Source: Desulfarculaceae bacterium (lineage in GTDB: Bacteria; Desulfobacterota; Desulfarculia; Desulfarculales; Desulfarculaceae). From it: a stretch of 64,000 bases of DNA. Location: assembly GCA_021737645.1 (NCBI GenBank), contig JAIPDO010000017.1, positions 1 to 64,000 on the forward strand, read 5' to 3'. How positions within the stretch are numbered: the stretch's first letter is position 1; every line of letters starts with the position of its first letter. Position numbers and translations under genes: made by a program. Below are positions 40,550-49,670 of this stretch, in pieces. A model generated the notes under the pieces. The model did no database searches. It was not told the DNA's origin and was given only the letters and a program-made list of their open reading frames with translations.

Positions 40550-42493
40550 TTGGACTGGCGCGAGGTATACCGCAAGCGGCGCATGGACGCCGACCAGGCC
40601 CTGAGCCGTTTGCGCTCGGGCAGCAGCGTATACATCGGCTCGGGCTGCGCCGAGCCGCGCCATCTGGTGGCCGCCCTGTCGCGGCGGGCTCCCTCCCTGT
40701 TGGACGTGCAGGTCATCCAGGCCATCAGCGTGGCCGCCAGCGACTACACCTCCGAGGCCTTTGCCGACAACTTCACGGCCATGCGCTTTTTCGTGGCCGC
40801 CGCCGCCCGCCGGGCGGTGAGCGAGGGCGCGGCGGACTACGTGCCCCTGCACATGAGCGACCTGCCGGACCTGATAAGCTCGGGGCGCCTGGCGGTGGAC
40901 GCGGTGCTCATCCAGGTGTCGCCGCCCGACGAGCACGGCTGGTGCTCCCTGGGGGTCTCGGTGGACGTGGCCGGCGAGGCCATTGGCCAGGCCCGCCTGG
41001 TCATCGCCCAGGTGAACCCCGAGATGCCCCGCACCCACGGCGACAGCTACATCCCGGTGAGCCGCCTGGACTGCATCGTGGAGCACACCCAACCCCTGAT
41101 TACCTTCAGCCAGACCAGCCCCGACGAGGTGGCCATAAAAGCCGCCCGCCAGGTGGCCCGGCTGATCCCCGACGGGGCCACCATCCACGCCGGTCTGGGG
41201 CGCATGGCCCAGGCGGTGTTGGGCGAGCTGGGCGGCCGCAAAAACCTGGGAATCCACAGCGACGCCCTCACCGACGCCTATCTGCCGCTGATCAAAAGCG
41301 GGGCGGTCACCGGGGCGGGCAAAGGCCTGCACCCCCACAAGGTGGTGGCCTCCTTTTGCCTGGGCGGGGAAAAGCTGTTCAGCTTCGTCAACAACAACCC
41401 CGAGGTGCTCTTGCTGCCCACCCGCGAGGTGAACAACCCGGCGGTGATCGCGGCCAACCAGCGCATGTTCAGCGTGCACGAGGCCCTGGAGGTGGACCTC
41501 ACCGGCCAAGTGTGCACCGCCGACCGCGAGGGGCGCATCTACTCGGGCATGGGCGGGGTGGTGGACTTTTTGCGCGGGGCCTCGGCCAGCCCCGGCGGCC
41601 AGGGCATCGTGGTGCTGCCCTCGCTGAGGCCCGACGGCTCCAGCCGGGTGGTGCCCCAGATCGCGCCGGGGGCGGGAGTGGCGGTGACCCGGGCCGGGGT
41701 GCGCAGCGTGGCCACCGAATACGGCGCGGTGTATCTGCACGGCCTGTCCTTGCGCGAGCGCACCGTGGCGCTCATCGACATCGCCCACCCCAACCACCGC
41801 GACGCCCTGTTGACCGCCGCCCGCGAAGGCGGGCTGATCAGCCAGCGCCAGATCCTGGCCCCGCTGTTCACCGGGGTATACCCCGACAATTACGAGCGCC
41901 ACGCCGAGCTAAAGGGCGGTGGCGAGGTTTTCATCCGGCCGGTGAAGCCCACCGATGAGCGCATGGTGCAGGAGTTCTTTTACTCCATGACCGACCGCGA
42001 GGTGTACTACCGCTTTTTGCACGCCACCAAGGCCTTCCCCAAAAAGGACATGCAGAAGATGGTCAACATCGACTATCACCGGGAGCTTTCGCTGGTGGCC
42101 CTGGCCGGGGAGTTCGGGGCCGAGCGCATGGTGGGGGTGGCCCGCTACGTATTGGGCGGTGACGGCGAGCCGGAGGTGGATTTCGCGGTGGCCACGGAGA
42201 TGCAGGGCAAGGGCCTGGGCCGGGCCCTCATGAAGGCGGTGCTGGACGTGGCCCACGACCGGGGCTACCTGGTGGCCAACGCCTACGTGATGCCCGAGAA
42301 CATGGCCAGCATGAACATCCTCAAGACCATGGGCTACGCGGTGACCGGCCTGGTGAGCCAGGGGGTCATCGAGATGAAGCTGCATTTGGACCAGCCGGTG
42401 GCCGAGCCTCAGGTGGATATGAAATACGACGAGCGCTACCGCCCCGGCAACGGCGAGGCCAAGAAGAAGGACGAACCCCTGAGCCGCATCTGA
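40550..42493 (+). CDS. Acetyl-CoA hydrolase/transferase fused to a GNAT acetyltransferase
   Basis: A 647-residue two-part protein. Residues 1-430 are a family I CoA-transferase of the acetyl-CoA hydrolase / 4-hydroxybutyrate CoA-transferase type: GSGCAEPRHLVAAL near the start, GMGGVVDFLRGA, and the active-site Glu region VATEYGAVYLHG (about residue 390). Residues 460-610 are a GNAT domain with the acetyl-CoA loop MQGKGLGRALM. This fusion is known in Proteobacteria. Probable work: transfer of CoA between short acids, with lysine acetylation of a partner or of itself. TTG start behind GGGAG. Confidence 0.88.
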   Translation: MDWREVYRKRRMDADQALSRLRSGSSVYIGSGCAEPRHLVAALSRRAPSLLDVQVIQAISVAASDYTSEAFADNFTAMRFFVAAAARRAVSEGAADYVPLHMSDLPDLISSGRLAVDAVLIQVSPPDEHGWCSLGVSVDVAGEAIGQARLVIAQVNPEMPRTHGDSYIPVSRLDCIVEHTQPLITFSQTSPDEVAIKAARQVARLIPDGATIHAGLGRMAQAVLGELGGRKNLGIHSDALTDAYLPLIKSGAVTGAGKGLHPHKVVASFCLGGEKLFSFVNNNPEVLLLPTREVNNPAVIAANQRMFSVHEALEVDLTGQVCTADREGRIYSGMGGVVDFLRGASASPGGQGIVVLPSLRPDGSSRVVPQIAPGAGVAVTRAGVRSVATEYGAVYLHGLSLRERTVALIDIAHPNHRDALLTAAREGGLISQRQILAPLFTGVYPDNYERHAELKGGGEVFIRPVKPTDERMVQEFFYSMTDREVYYRFLHATKAFPKKDMQKMVNIDYHRELSLVALAGEFGAERMVGVARYVLGGDGEPEVDFAVATEMQGKGLGRALMKAVLDVAHDRGYLVANAYVMPENMASMNILKTMGYAVTGLVSQGVIEMKLHLDQPVAEPQVDMKYDERYRPGNGEAKKKDEPLSRI

Positions 42494-42548
42494 GATCGGC
42501 GTTACCAGCGCCGACCGCCAAATATCAGCAAAAGCGATTCGTGGAGTT

Positions 42549-42584
42549 ACTGGATTTCGGGCTTCGCCCTCTACCCAACCACGC
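42549..42584. repeat. Family B intergenic repeat, copy B5 (diverged)
   Basis: Right half conserved (tctacccaaccacgctattg), left half diverged (tactggatttcgggcttcg). Same place in the cassette as the other B copies. Confidence 0.6.
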
Positions 42585-42619
42585 TATTGCTCGGTATGTA
42601 GCAGGACCGTTCCCTCTTC

Positions 42620-42722
42620 AGCGGCACAGCCAGACGCCGCAGGGCAAGGCTACCGCGAGGACCGAGTGTCGCCGACAACGCCGCCATGCGGGGTTTGGCG
42701 CAGCCGTGCGGCACAGCCGCCT
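42620..42722. repeat. Family A intergenic repeat, shortened copy A7
   Basis: Begins gcggcacagccagacgccgc, lacks the middle hairpin arm, and ends with gcggcacagccgcc. It stops three bases before the methyltransferase stop codon. Confidence 0.8.
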
Positions 42723-42725
42723 AAC

Positions 42726-43580
42726 TCACACCCAGGTGCTTATCAGCCGACACATAACCCCCACCCCCAACCCATCGGAGCGATCCGCGAAGTAGCGGGC
42801 GTTGATCTCGGCCTGGCCCAGGTCGCTCACGCGGCCAAAGCCCAGGGCGGCCAGCTCTCCGGCAAAGGCGGCGGGGTCGAAAAAGGCCTGCCAGGGCTCG
42901 CCGGATTCCTTCACTCGGCTGACTATGGCCTCCAGGATCATGCGCCCCTTGAAGTCCAGCAGCTCGGGGGAGACCACGTAGTCGAACACCACCCCGCTGC
43001 CCGGTGGGCAGGCGGCGATGTAGCCCAGGGTGGACATGATCGCCTCGGGGGTCAGGTAGGGGGTCACCCCCAGCCAGGCGAAAAAGGTGGGTTGGGTTGC
43101 GTCGTGGCCCGCCTGGGTCAGGCCCTGGGCCAGGGTCTGGTCGTGAAAGTCCAGGGGGACGAAGGTGAGGCCCTCCGGGGGGGTGATGTTCGCCTGGGCC
43201 AAGAGCCCTTGCTTCCAGGCCTGGGTGGCCGGGTAGTCCACCTCAAAGATACGCAGGGCGTCCGGGGGGTATTGGTTCCGGTAGGCAAAGGTGTCCAGCC
43301 CGGCGCCCAGCACCACGTATTGCCCCACGCCCTGGGCCACCGCCCGGCCCAGCTCGTCCTCGGCCAGGCGGCTGCGGGCCACGCTGAAGGCGCGCAGAAA
43401 CGGCGAGACGATGGAGGTCTCGGTGCCGCGGGGATCGGCCTGGATGGCCGCGGCCTGCTCCGGGCCCAGGATGGCCAGGGCCAAGGGATCGTCCAACACC
43501 TTGGGGTCGTCCAAAAGCTGGTGGGCCGCCCGGTGGGTGGCCACGCCCAAGGCGGTGCGGCTGGGTTTACCTTCGTGCAT
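42726..43580 (-). CDS. SAM-dependent methyltransferase, TIGR00027/LCM type
   Basis: A 284-residue protein of the leucine carboxyl methyltransferase-like group. It has GKPSRTALGVATHRAAHQ at the start, YVVLGAGLDTFAYR as the SAM-binding motif (about residues 90-103), FEVDYPATQAWKQ, and TFFAWLGVTPYLTPEAI, which is diagnostic. These enzymes O-methylate small metabolites, often polyketides. No polyketide genes are near. Its stop is next to repeat A7. Confidence 0.86.
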   Translation of the reverse strand: MHEGKPSRTALGVATHRAAHQLLDDPKVLDDPLALAILGPEQAAAIQADPRGTETSIVSPFLRAFSVARSRLAEDELGRAVAQGVGQYVVLGAGLDTFAYRNQYPPDALRIFEVDYPATQAWKQGLLAQANITPPEGLTFVPLDFHDQTLAQGLTQAGHDATQPTFFAWLGVTPYLTPEAIMSTLGYIAACPPGSGVVFDYVVSPELLDFKGRMILEAIVSRVKESGEPWQAFFDPAAFAGELAALGFGRVSDLGQAEINARYFADRSDGLGVGVMCRLISTWV

Positions 43581-44100
43581 GTGCCTGTCTCCTTGATAGG
43601 AGTGATCAAGAAAGCGGGCGTCCGGCCCCCCAATGAAGCGCGTCCGGCCCCCTTCTTTTAAATGTATAGGCGGGGCGAGGCAAATACAGCGGCGATAATG
43701 CTCAGGCTTTTTGGTAAAATATATACACCAATCAGGACATTGCAGGAAAGTCGGGCCGCTTCAAACAATCAACAAATATTTATGCTGTTATTGAAAAAAG
43801 TGTCCATTTAACAGAGGGGTGAGGGATTCATCCCCGCCCTGCCTTCTATCTACTATCGCAATAGCCGTCATCACGAGGAGCATCTTGGAAAAGATGCGAC
43901 GTGGTGATCTTCGCTTTCCCCCGAGCGGGAGGGCGCGGAGCATGGAGGACGGTTGGGTCCAGGTTTGGCGAGCAGAGGCATGACCAGGGAAAGGAATTGT
44001 TGGGTTTCGGGCTTGCGCCCTCTACACCAACCTACTCGATTATAGAATCTCTGTATTCCACCACTCTCCCAGCGGCGCAGCCGCACCGCGCAGCCGCCGC
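43581..44100. repeat. Repeat island between the methyltransferase and permease genes (C3, B6, A remnant)
   Basis: Holds an AT-rich 170 bp stretch, then C3 (43864-43990), B6 (43997-44037, loop altered) and a short A remnant (44070-44100, agcggcgcagccgcaccg) that ends at the base before the permease stop codon. A weak hairpin aggggtgagggattcatcccc lies at about 43815. No gene seen. Confidence 0.75.
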
Positions 44101-45438
44101 TTACAAACGCGGGGCCGGAATCGTATCGTCCTTCTGCCGCCTGAAGAACACATGCTCCAACAGCAGCGCCACCACCAGCCCCATCACGAAGCCGTTGGCC
44201 AGGATGGGCCGGACCACCGGGTGCAGGGCCTGGCGGGCCGCCTCGGGGATGAAGCTGACGATCACCCCGGTGATGAGCGCCATGCCCACCGTGGCTCCGC
44301 CGGCCCAGGTGGGCATCTTGCCGCCCTCCAAGAGCAGGTGCAGGGCGGCGTAGACGCTCTGAGCCATGAGGGTGATCAGCACCGCGCCCACCACCGGGGT
44401 GGGTACCAGGCTGAACACCGACAGGCCTCCCGGCCACATGGCCAGGGCGGCCACCGCGGCGGCCAGGGGCAGCAGGGTGTAGCGGCTGGCGCTCTTGGTG
44501 CTGATGACCACCGCCGGGCTTACCGAATAGGTAACCGGCCCCAGGGAGCCCATGAGCCCGGCGGCCACTCCGCCCAACCCGGCCACGGCCACCCCCCGGT
44601 TGGCCCGGCCGTCCATGCCCGTGGCCCCGATGAGTTGGCCGGTGGACTCGATGGTGGCCAGCTCGTTGCTGATCAGGGCCAAATAGCACAACACAAAGGC
44701 GATGATCACTCCTGGATCGAATTCCAGGCTGGTGGGAAACAGCGTCGGTATGCCGGCCATGGCCCCGCCCTGCCAAACGGGCCAGGGCTCCAGCCCCAGG
44801 GCGTAGTAGGCCAGGCTGCCCAGGAACATGCCCATGAGCAGCACCGCCGAGGACCACAGGCCTTTGAGGCGGTACTGGGCCAGAAGCATCACCAGCACCA
44901 AGCCCAGGCCGAACAGGAAGCCGCCGGAAACGGCGCCTCCCCCGGCGGCTGGGCTGTAAAGCAGGTCGCGCATGGTGGGGGTGAGGCTCATGGCTACCAG
45001 CAGCAGGGAGGAGGACAAGACCGGCGGGGTGTAGAGCCGCCCCAGGCGGGCGGCCAAGCCGGTGAACCCAGCCAGGGCGGTGAGCCCCGCGCCCACGGCC
45101 ATGGCCCCGGCCACCGAGGCGGGACCGGCGGCGATGGTGGCCAAGGTGCCTACGATGAGCACCGCCGAGGGCCCCACCTGGCCGGGCAGCTTGTGGCCCC
45201 AGAGCACCTGGGCCGCCTGGGCCGCGGCTGTGACCAAAAGCAGGCGCTGCATGTAGGCCACACGCTGGCTCGTGTCCAGGCCCCAGGCCAAGCCCACCAC
45301 ATCGCCCAATACCAGAACGCCGGGCACCAGGATCACCAGCCATTGGATGGCCAGCACCACGGTGACCCCGGCGGGAGGCCAGCGGTCCAGGGGATGGGCA
45401 ATGTCTAACGTGGCCGTTTGCTTTTGACGTTCGGACAT
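44101..45438 (-). CDS. NCS2 family uracil/xanthine permease
   Basis: A 445-residue transporter with about 14 membrane segments in the NCS2 layout: GDVVGLAWGLDT in place of the first re-entrant region, the QVGPSAVLIVGTLA block, GVAVAGLGGVAAGLMGSLGPVTYS (the core of helix 10 loop) and the conserved ALITGVIVSFIP. The substrate, uracil, xanthine or urate, cannot be told from the sequence. Divergent from the small membrane protein gene at 45600. Confidence 0.84.
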   Translation of the reverse strand: MSERQKQTATLDIAHPLDRWPPAGVTVVLAIQWLVILVPGVLVLGDVVGLAWGLDTSQRVAYMQRLLLVTAAAQAAQVLWGHKLPGQVGPSAVLIVGTLATIAAGPASVAGAMAVGAGLTALAGFTGLAARLGRLYTPPVLSSSLLLVAMSLTPTMRDLLYSPAAGGGAVSGGFLFGLGLVLVMLLAQYRLKGLWSSAVLLMGMFLGSLAYYALGLEPWPVWQGGAMAGIPTLFPTSLEFDPGVIIAFVLCYLALISNELATIESTGQLIGATGMDGRANRGVAVAGLGGVAAGLMGSLGPVTYSVSPAVVISTKSASRYTLLPLAAAVAALAMWPGGLSVFSLVPTPVVGAVLITLMAQSVYAALHLLLEGGKMPTWAGGATVGMALITGVIVSFIPEAARQALHPVVRPILANGFVMGLVVALLLEHVFFRRQKDDTIPAPRL

Positions 45439-45497
45439 GCCCCATTATGGTCCAGCCGGGGCCAAAGTGCTAGGCTTTGAGCACCGGGAAAAGCCGG

Positions 45498-45503
45498 TAT
45501 ACT
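45498..45503 (+). promoter_or_regulatory. Putative -10 element ahead of the small membrane protein
   Basis: TATACT with a TTGAGC at 15 bp spacing (45477-45482), about 97 bp before the ATG at 45600. The short spacing makes it uncertain. Confidence 0.35.
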
Positions 45504-45599
45504 ATTCAGGTAAGATAGAGTGTTTCATGAACCTTGAGCGGCTTGGCCGCTTGCGGCTTTTTACAGCGGCGGGTTGGCGCAACCAACACCGGGGAGCAC

Positions 45600-45743
45600 A
45601 TGCTGGATTTTATCCAATCCCTACCCTTGTGGGCCATCAAAGCCCTGGCCATGACCCTGGGCGTTTTGCTGGCCGTGGGGTTCGGTTTGCTCTTCTTCCG
45701 CTGGCTGCGCAAAATCAGCGCCAAGCTGCCGCCCAGGGAGTGA
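45600..45743 (+). CDS. Small single-pass membrane protein, 47 residues
   Basis: ATG 45600 behind GGGGAG. One long hydrophobic helix (about residues 8-36, PLWAIKALAMTLGVLLAVGFG) followed by a basic tail (FRWLRKISAKLPPRE), so the C-terminus is likely cytoplasmic. No family recognised. It is 76 bp upstream of purL. Confidence 0.55.
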   Translation: MLDFIQSLPLWAIKALAMTLGVLLAVGFGLLFFRWLRKISAKLPPRE

Positions 45744-45819
45744 GCCTTGCCAGGCTCCCGCCTGCTTGCTAAGATCATGTTTTCCCGATGCGATGCATGT
45801 TTAACCCATGTGAGGAACC

Positions 45820-48800
45820 ATGGCCCAGCGCCTGGAAATAGGCCTCAAGCCCCAGCTTAACGACCCCGCCGCCGATGGGCTGGTCACCAAGGCCCGCGCC
45901 TACCTGGGGCTGGCCCTGGACAAGGTTAGGGTGCTCAAGGTCTTGACCTTCGACACCAAGCTGGACCCCGCCCAATTGGAGCGGGCCCGGCAGGAAATAT
46001 TCACCAACCCGGTTACCGAGCTTAGCTCCTTTTCGCCCCTGGCGAATCAGGTTCTGCCCGGCTTCCACTGGGCACTGTGGGTGGGCTTCAAGCCCGGCGT
46101 AAAAGACAACCAGGGCGACACTGCTTTGGAGGCCATGGCAGACGTGCTGGGCCGGGGCTTCGGCTCCGACGAGGCGGTCTATTTCAGCCGCCTGTTTTTG
46201 ATCCAGGCCCCCAAGCTGGACGCCGCCGGGGCCGAGGCGATCTGCCGCCAGTTGTTGGCCAACGGGCTCATCCAGACCTGGCGCATAATCCCGCGCGGCC
46301 AGTGGGACCAGGACCAGGGCGTGGGGGTCACCGTGCCCAAGGTGCGCCTGGCCAGGGCCCCCGGCTTCAAGAGCCTGGCCATCGGCAGCGACCAGGAGCT
46401 CATGGACCTGAGCGCCGCCCGCGACCTTTTCTTGAACCAGGCGGACGTGCCGGTTATCAGGGCCTATTTCAACGACCCCAAGGTGCGCGAAGAGCGCCGG
46501 GCCGTGGGCCTGGGCGACCCCACCGACGTGGAGCTGGAATATGTAAGCCAGGCCCGCAGCGACCATTGCAACCACAACACCTTCGGCGGGCGCTTCGTGT
46601 ACCAGGATCTGGTGAGCGGCGAGCGCCGGGAGGTGGCCAACCTGTTCAAGGAGACCATCAAGGCCCCCACCGAGGAGCTGGCCGCAGCCAAGGACTGGGT
46701 GGTGAGCGTGTTGTGGGACAACGCCGGGGTGGCCAAGCTGGACCACGAGAACAACTACGTGATCACCGGAGAGACCCACAACAGCCCCAGCAACATGGAG
46801 GCCTACGGCGGGGCCATCACCGGCATCGTGGGGGTCTACCGCGACCCCATGGGCACCGGCAAGGGCTCTAAGCTGGTGGCCGGGCTGTGGGGCTTCTGCG
46901 TGGCCCCCCGGGACTACGATGGCGAGCTTGCCCCGGCCCTGCACCCGTGCCGCCTGCTCGACGGCATCATCGAAGGGGTGCGCGACGGGGGCAACAAGAG
47001 CGGCATCCCCACCGCCTCGGGCATTCTCTACTTCGACCCGCGCTATCTGGGCAAGTGCCTGGTGTTCGTCTCGGCGCTAGGGGTGATTCCCGCCAAGCTG
47101 AACAACGAGCCCACCGAGGAAAAGACCACCAAGCCCGGCCAGTTGGTGGTGATGTGCGGGGGCCGGGTGGGGGCGGACGGCATCCACGGGGTGACCGCCT
47201 CCAGCGCGGGCTACAGCGAGAACACCCCGGCGGGCCACGTGCAGATCGGCGACCCCTACACCCAGAAGAAGATGCACGACTTTCTCTTGGAGGCCCGCGA
47301 CGCCGGGTTGGTGCCCTACATCACCGACAACGGCGGCGGCGGCCTTAGCAGCTCGGTGGGCGAGAGCGCCCGCCTGAGCCCCGGGGCCGAGGTGGATCTG
47401 AAGAAGGTGCCGCTGAAGTACGCGGGCCTGGACCCCTGGCAGATATGGGTGAGCGAGAGCCAGGAGCGCATGACCGTGGCCGTGGAGCCGGGGGACATCG
47501 AGGCCTTCATGGACCTGGCCGACAAGCACCAGGTGGAGTCCACGGTGATCGGCACCTTCACCGGCGACGGCAAGCTAAAGCTCACCTACGGCGAAGACGT
47601 TTGCTGCTACGTGGATGTGGAGTTCTTGGAAGAGGGCTTCCCCCAGTGGGAGTTCGAGGCCCTATGGTCCCCGCCGGCGGCCAGGGGCCTGAGCGAGCCG
47701 GTGATCAAGCCGCCCACCGACCTCAGCGGCCTGGTGCTGGACCTGTTGGACTCGCCCAACCTCTGCTCCCGCGAGTGGATAAACCGCCAGTACGACCACG
47801 AGGTGCAGGGCACCAGCCTGGTGAAGCCCTTTGTGGGCCGGGACCAGGACGCCCCTACCGAAGCGGCGGTGATCCTGCCGGTGCTCACCTCCCGGGCGGG
47901 CCTGGCCATGGCCCAGGTGCTCAACACCGGCTACGGCGACATCGACACCTACCACATGGTCACCGCCAGCGTGGAGGAGGCCATGCGCCGCTTGGTGGCG
48001 GTGGGCGGCGATCCCGAGCAGGTGGGCGGGGTGGACAACTTCTGCTGGCCCAGCATCATCCACGACCCTCTGGGCAACCCCGACGGCCGCTACAAGGCGG
48101 CCCAACTGGTGCGCGCCTGCTGGGGCCTAAAGGACGCCTGCCTGGCCCTGGAGGTTCCTTTGCTCTCGGGCAAGGACTCCATGTACGTGGACGGCACCCT
48201 CACCGGCATCCACGGCCTCACCCAGCGGGTGAGCGGCCCGCCCACCATGATGTTCACCGCCACCGCGCCGGTGCCGGACCTGGGGGCGATCCAGACCCTG
48301 GAGCCAAAGATGGCCGGGGACTACGTGTACATGCTGGGCCTCACCCAAGACGAGCTGGGGGCAAGCGCCCTGTACGGCCTGCTGGGCCACACCGGGCTTA
48401 ACGTGCCCCAGAGCGATTTCGATGCCAGCAAGCGCCTGTGCCGGGCGGTGTACGCCGGGCTGAAGGACGGTCTGGTGGCCTCGGCCTGCGTGCCCAGCCG
48501 GGGCGGTTTGGCCCTGGCCCTGGCCCGCATGGTCCTGGCCGGGCGTCTGGGCCTCGCGGTGGAGCTGGACGGAGTGCCCGCCTACGAGGAATTGGACGCC
48601 ATGCGCCTGTTGTTCAGCGAATCCACCGGCCGCATGGTGGTGACCGTGGCTCCCAAGTGGCGGGGCGAGTTCGAGCGCTTGCTGGAAGATGTGCCCTGGG
48701 CCCAGATCGGCCAGGTCACCCGCAAACAGGAGCTTGAGGTCAGCCTGGCCGGTGAGCCGGTGCTGGCCCTCAAGGGAGCCCAGATGCGCCGGGCCTGGCG

Positions 48801-48825
48801 GCGGCGCTTCGGGAGGATGGTGTGA
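45820..48825 (+). CDS. purL: Phosphoribosylformylglycinamidine synthase, PurL part with fused PurS-like N-terminus
   Basis: A 1001-residue ATP-dependent synthase of purine biosynthesis. Residues 1-165 hold two PurS-like segments (opening AQRLEIGLKPQLNDPAADGL), as in the long PurL of some Desulfobacterota. The catalytic and ATP region begins with SDHCNHNTFGGRF and GETHNSPSNMEAYGGAITGI, then the two AIRS-type halves (GGGLSSSVGESA and LSGKDSMYVDGT). It lacks its own glutaminase domain, which purQ supplies next door. The ATG has GAGGAAC upstream. Confidence 0.93.
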   Translation: MAQRLEIGLKPQLNDPAADGLVTKARAYLGLALDKVRVLKVLTFDTKLDPAQLERARQEIFTNPVTELSSFSPLANQVLPGFHWALWVGFKPGVKDNQGDTALEAMADVLGRGFGSDEAVYFSRLFLIQAPKLDAAGAEAICRQLLANGLIQTWRIIPRGQWDQDQGVGVTVPKVRLARAPGFKSLAIGSDQELMDLSAARDLFLNQADVPVIRAYFNDPKVREERRAVGLGDPTDVELEYVSQARSDHCNHNTFGGRFVYQDLVSGERREVANLFKETIKAPTEELAAAKDWVVSVLWDNAGVAKLDHENNYVITGETHNSPSNMEAYGGAITGIVGVYRDPMGTGKGSKLVAGLWGFCVAPRDYDGELAPALHPCRLLDGIIEGVRDGGNKSGIPTASGILYFDPRYLGKCLVFVSALGVIPAKLNNEPTEEKTTKPGQLVVMCGGRVGADGIHGVTASSAGYSENTPAGHVQIGDPYTQKKMHDFLLEARDAGLVPYITDNGGGGLSSSVGESARLSPGAEVDLKKVPLKYAGLDPWQIWVSESQERMTVAVEPGDIEAFMDLADKHQVESTVIGTFTGDGKLKLTYGEDVCCYVDVEFLEEGFPQWEFEALWSPPAARGLSEPVIKPPTDLSGLVLDLLDSPNLCSREWINRQYDHEVQGTSLVKPFVGRDQDAPTEAAVILPVLTSRAGLAMAQVLNTGYGDIDTYHMVTASVEEAMRRLVAVGGDPEQVGGVDNFCWPSIIHDPLGNPDGRYKAAQLVRACWGLKDACLALEVPLLSGKDSMYVDGTLTGIHGLTQRVSGPPTMMFTATAPVPDLGAIQTLEPKMAGDYVYMLGLTQDELGASALYGLLGHTGLNVPQSDFDASKRLCRAVYAGLKDGLVASACVPSRGGLALALARMVLAGRLGLAVELDGVPAYEELDAMRLLFSESTGRMVVTVAPKWRGEFERLLEDVPWAQIGQVTRKQELEVSLAGEPVLALKGAQMRRAWRRRFGRMV

Positions 48826-49670
48826 TGCCGGGCCATGACAAGGTAAGGGCCCTGGTGCTCAGCGGCTTCGGGCTTAACTGCGACAACGAGACGGCCCACG
48901 CCCTGAATCTTGCCGGGGCGGCGGCCTCCATAGTGCACATAAGCGACCTGACCGGCACCGCCAAGCGGAGTCCCACGGAAACCCTGGACGATTACCAGAT
49001 ACTGGTGTTTGACGGAGGCTTTGCCTGGGGCGACGACCACGGGGCGGGAGTGCTTTTAGCCACCCGTCTGGGCAACCACCTCAGCGCTCAGCTAAACGAC
49101 TTCCTGGCGCGCGGCGGCCTGGTGCTGGGCATCTGCAACGGCTTCCAGGCCCTGGTGAACCTGGGGCTGTTGCCCATGCTCCAGGGGCGGCAACGCCAGG
49201 TGGCACTTATCGCCAACGACTGCGGCAACTTCCAAGACCGCTGGGTGGAGCTTTTGGCTGAAAACGGGAGCCCCTGCCTGTTCACCAAGGGTTTGGCCCG
49301 CGTGGACATGCCTATCCGCCACGGTGAAGGCAAGTTCGTCTGCGATGACGAGACCTTGCAAAGGCTGGAGAGCCAGGGCATGGTGGCGGTGCGCTACGGC
49401 AACGGCAAGGGCAAGCCCGCCCAGGGACGCCGGCCCGCCAACCCCAACGGCTCGCTCAATGATATCGCGGGCATCTGCGACCCCTCCGGGCGGGTATTCG
49501 GCCTGATGCCCCACCCCGAGGGCTTTTACCGGGCCAGCCAGCACCCCGACTGGACCTTGCACCGGGAGCGGGCCCGCCGCAACGGCCAGGAGCCTGATCC
49601 CCTGGGCCCGGGCCTGGGCCTGGCCGTGTTCACCAACGCGGTGGCCGCCGCCCAGGAGACCCTGGCATGA
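48825..49670 (+). CDS. purQ: Phosphoribosylformylglycinamidine synthase glutaminase subunit
   Basis: A 281-residue class I glutamine amidotransferase giving ammonia to PurL. The nucleophilic Cys is in LVLGICNGFQALV (about residue 101) and the catalytic His in GLMPHPEGF (about residue 230). The start is taken as the ATG at 48825, which shares one base with the purL stop; a GTG just upstream at 48822 is also possible, with GGGAGG ahead of both. Its end overlaps the next gene by four bases. Confidence 0.94.
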   Translation: MPGHDKVRALVLSGFGLNCDNETAHALNLAGAAASIVHISDLTGTAKRSPTETLDDYQILVFDGGFAWGDDHGAGVLLATRLGNHLSAQLNDFLARGGLVLGICNGFQALVNLGLLPMLQGRQRQVALIANDCGNFQDRWVELLAENGSPCLFTKGLARVDMPIRHGEGKFVCDDETLQRLESQGMVAVRYGNGKGKPAQGRRPANPNGSLNDIAGICDPSGRVFGLMPHPEGFYRASQHPDWTLHRERARRNGQEPDPLGPGLGLAVFTNAVAAAQETLA

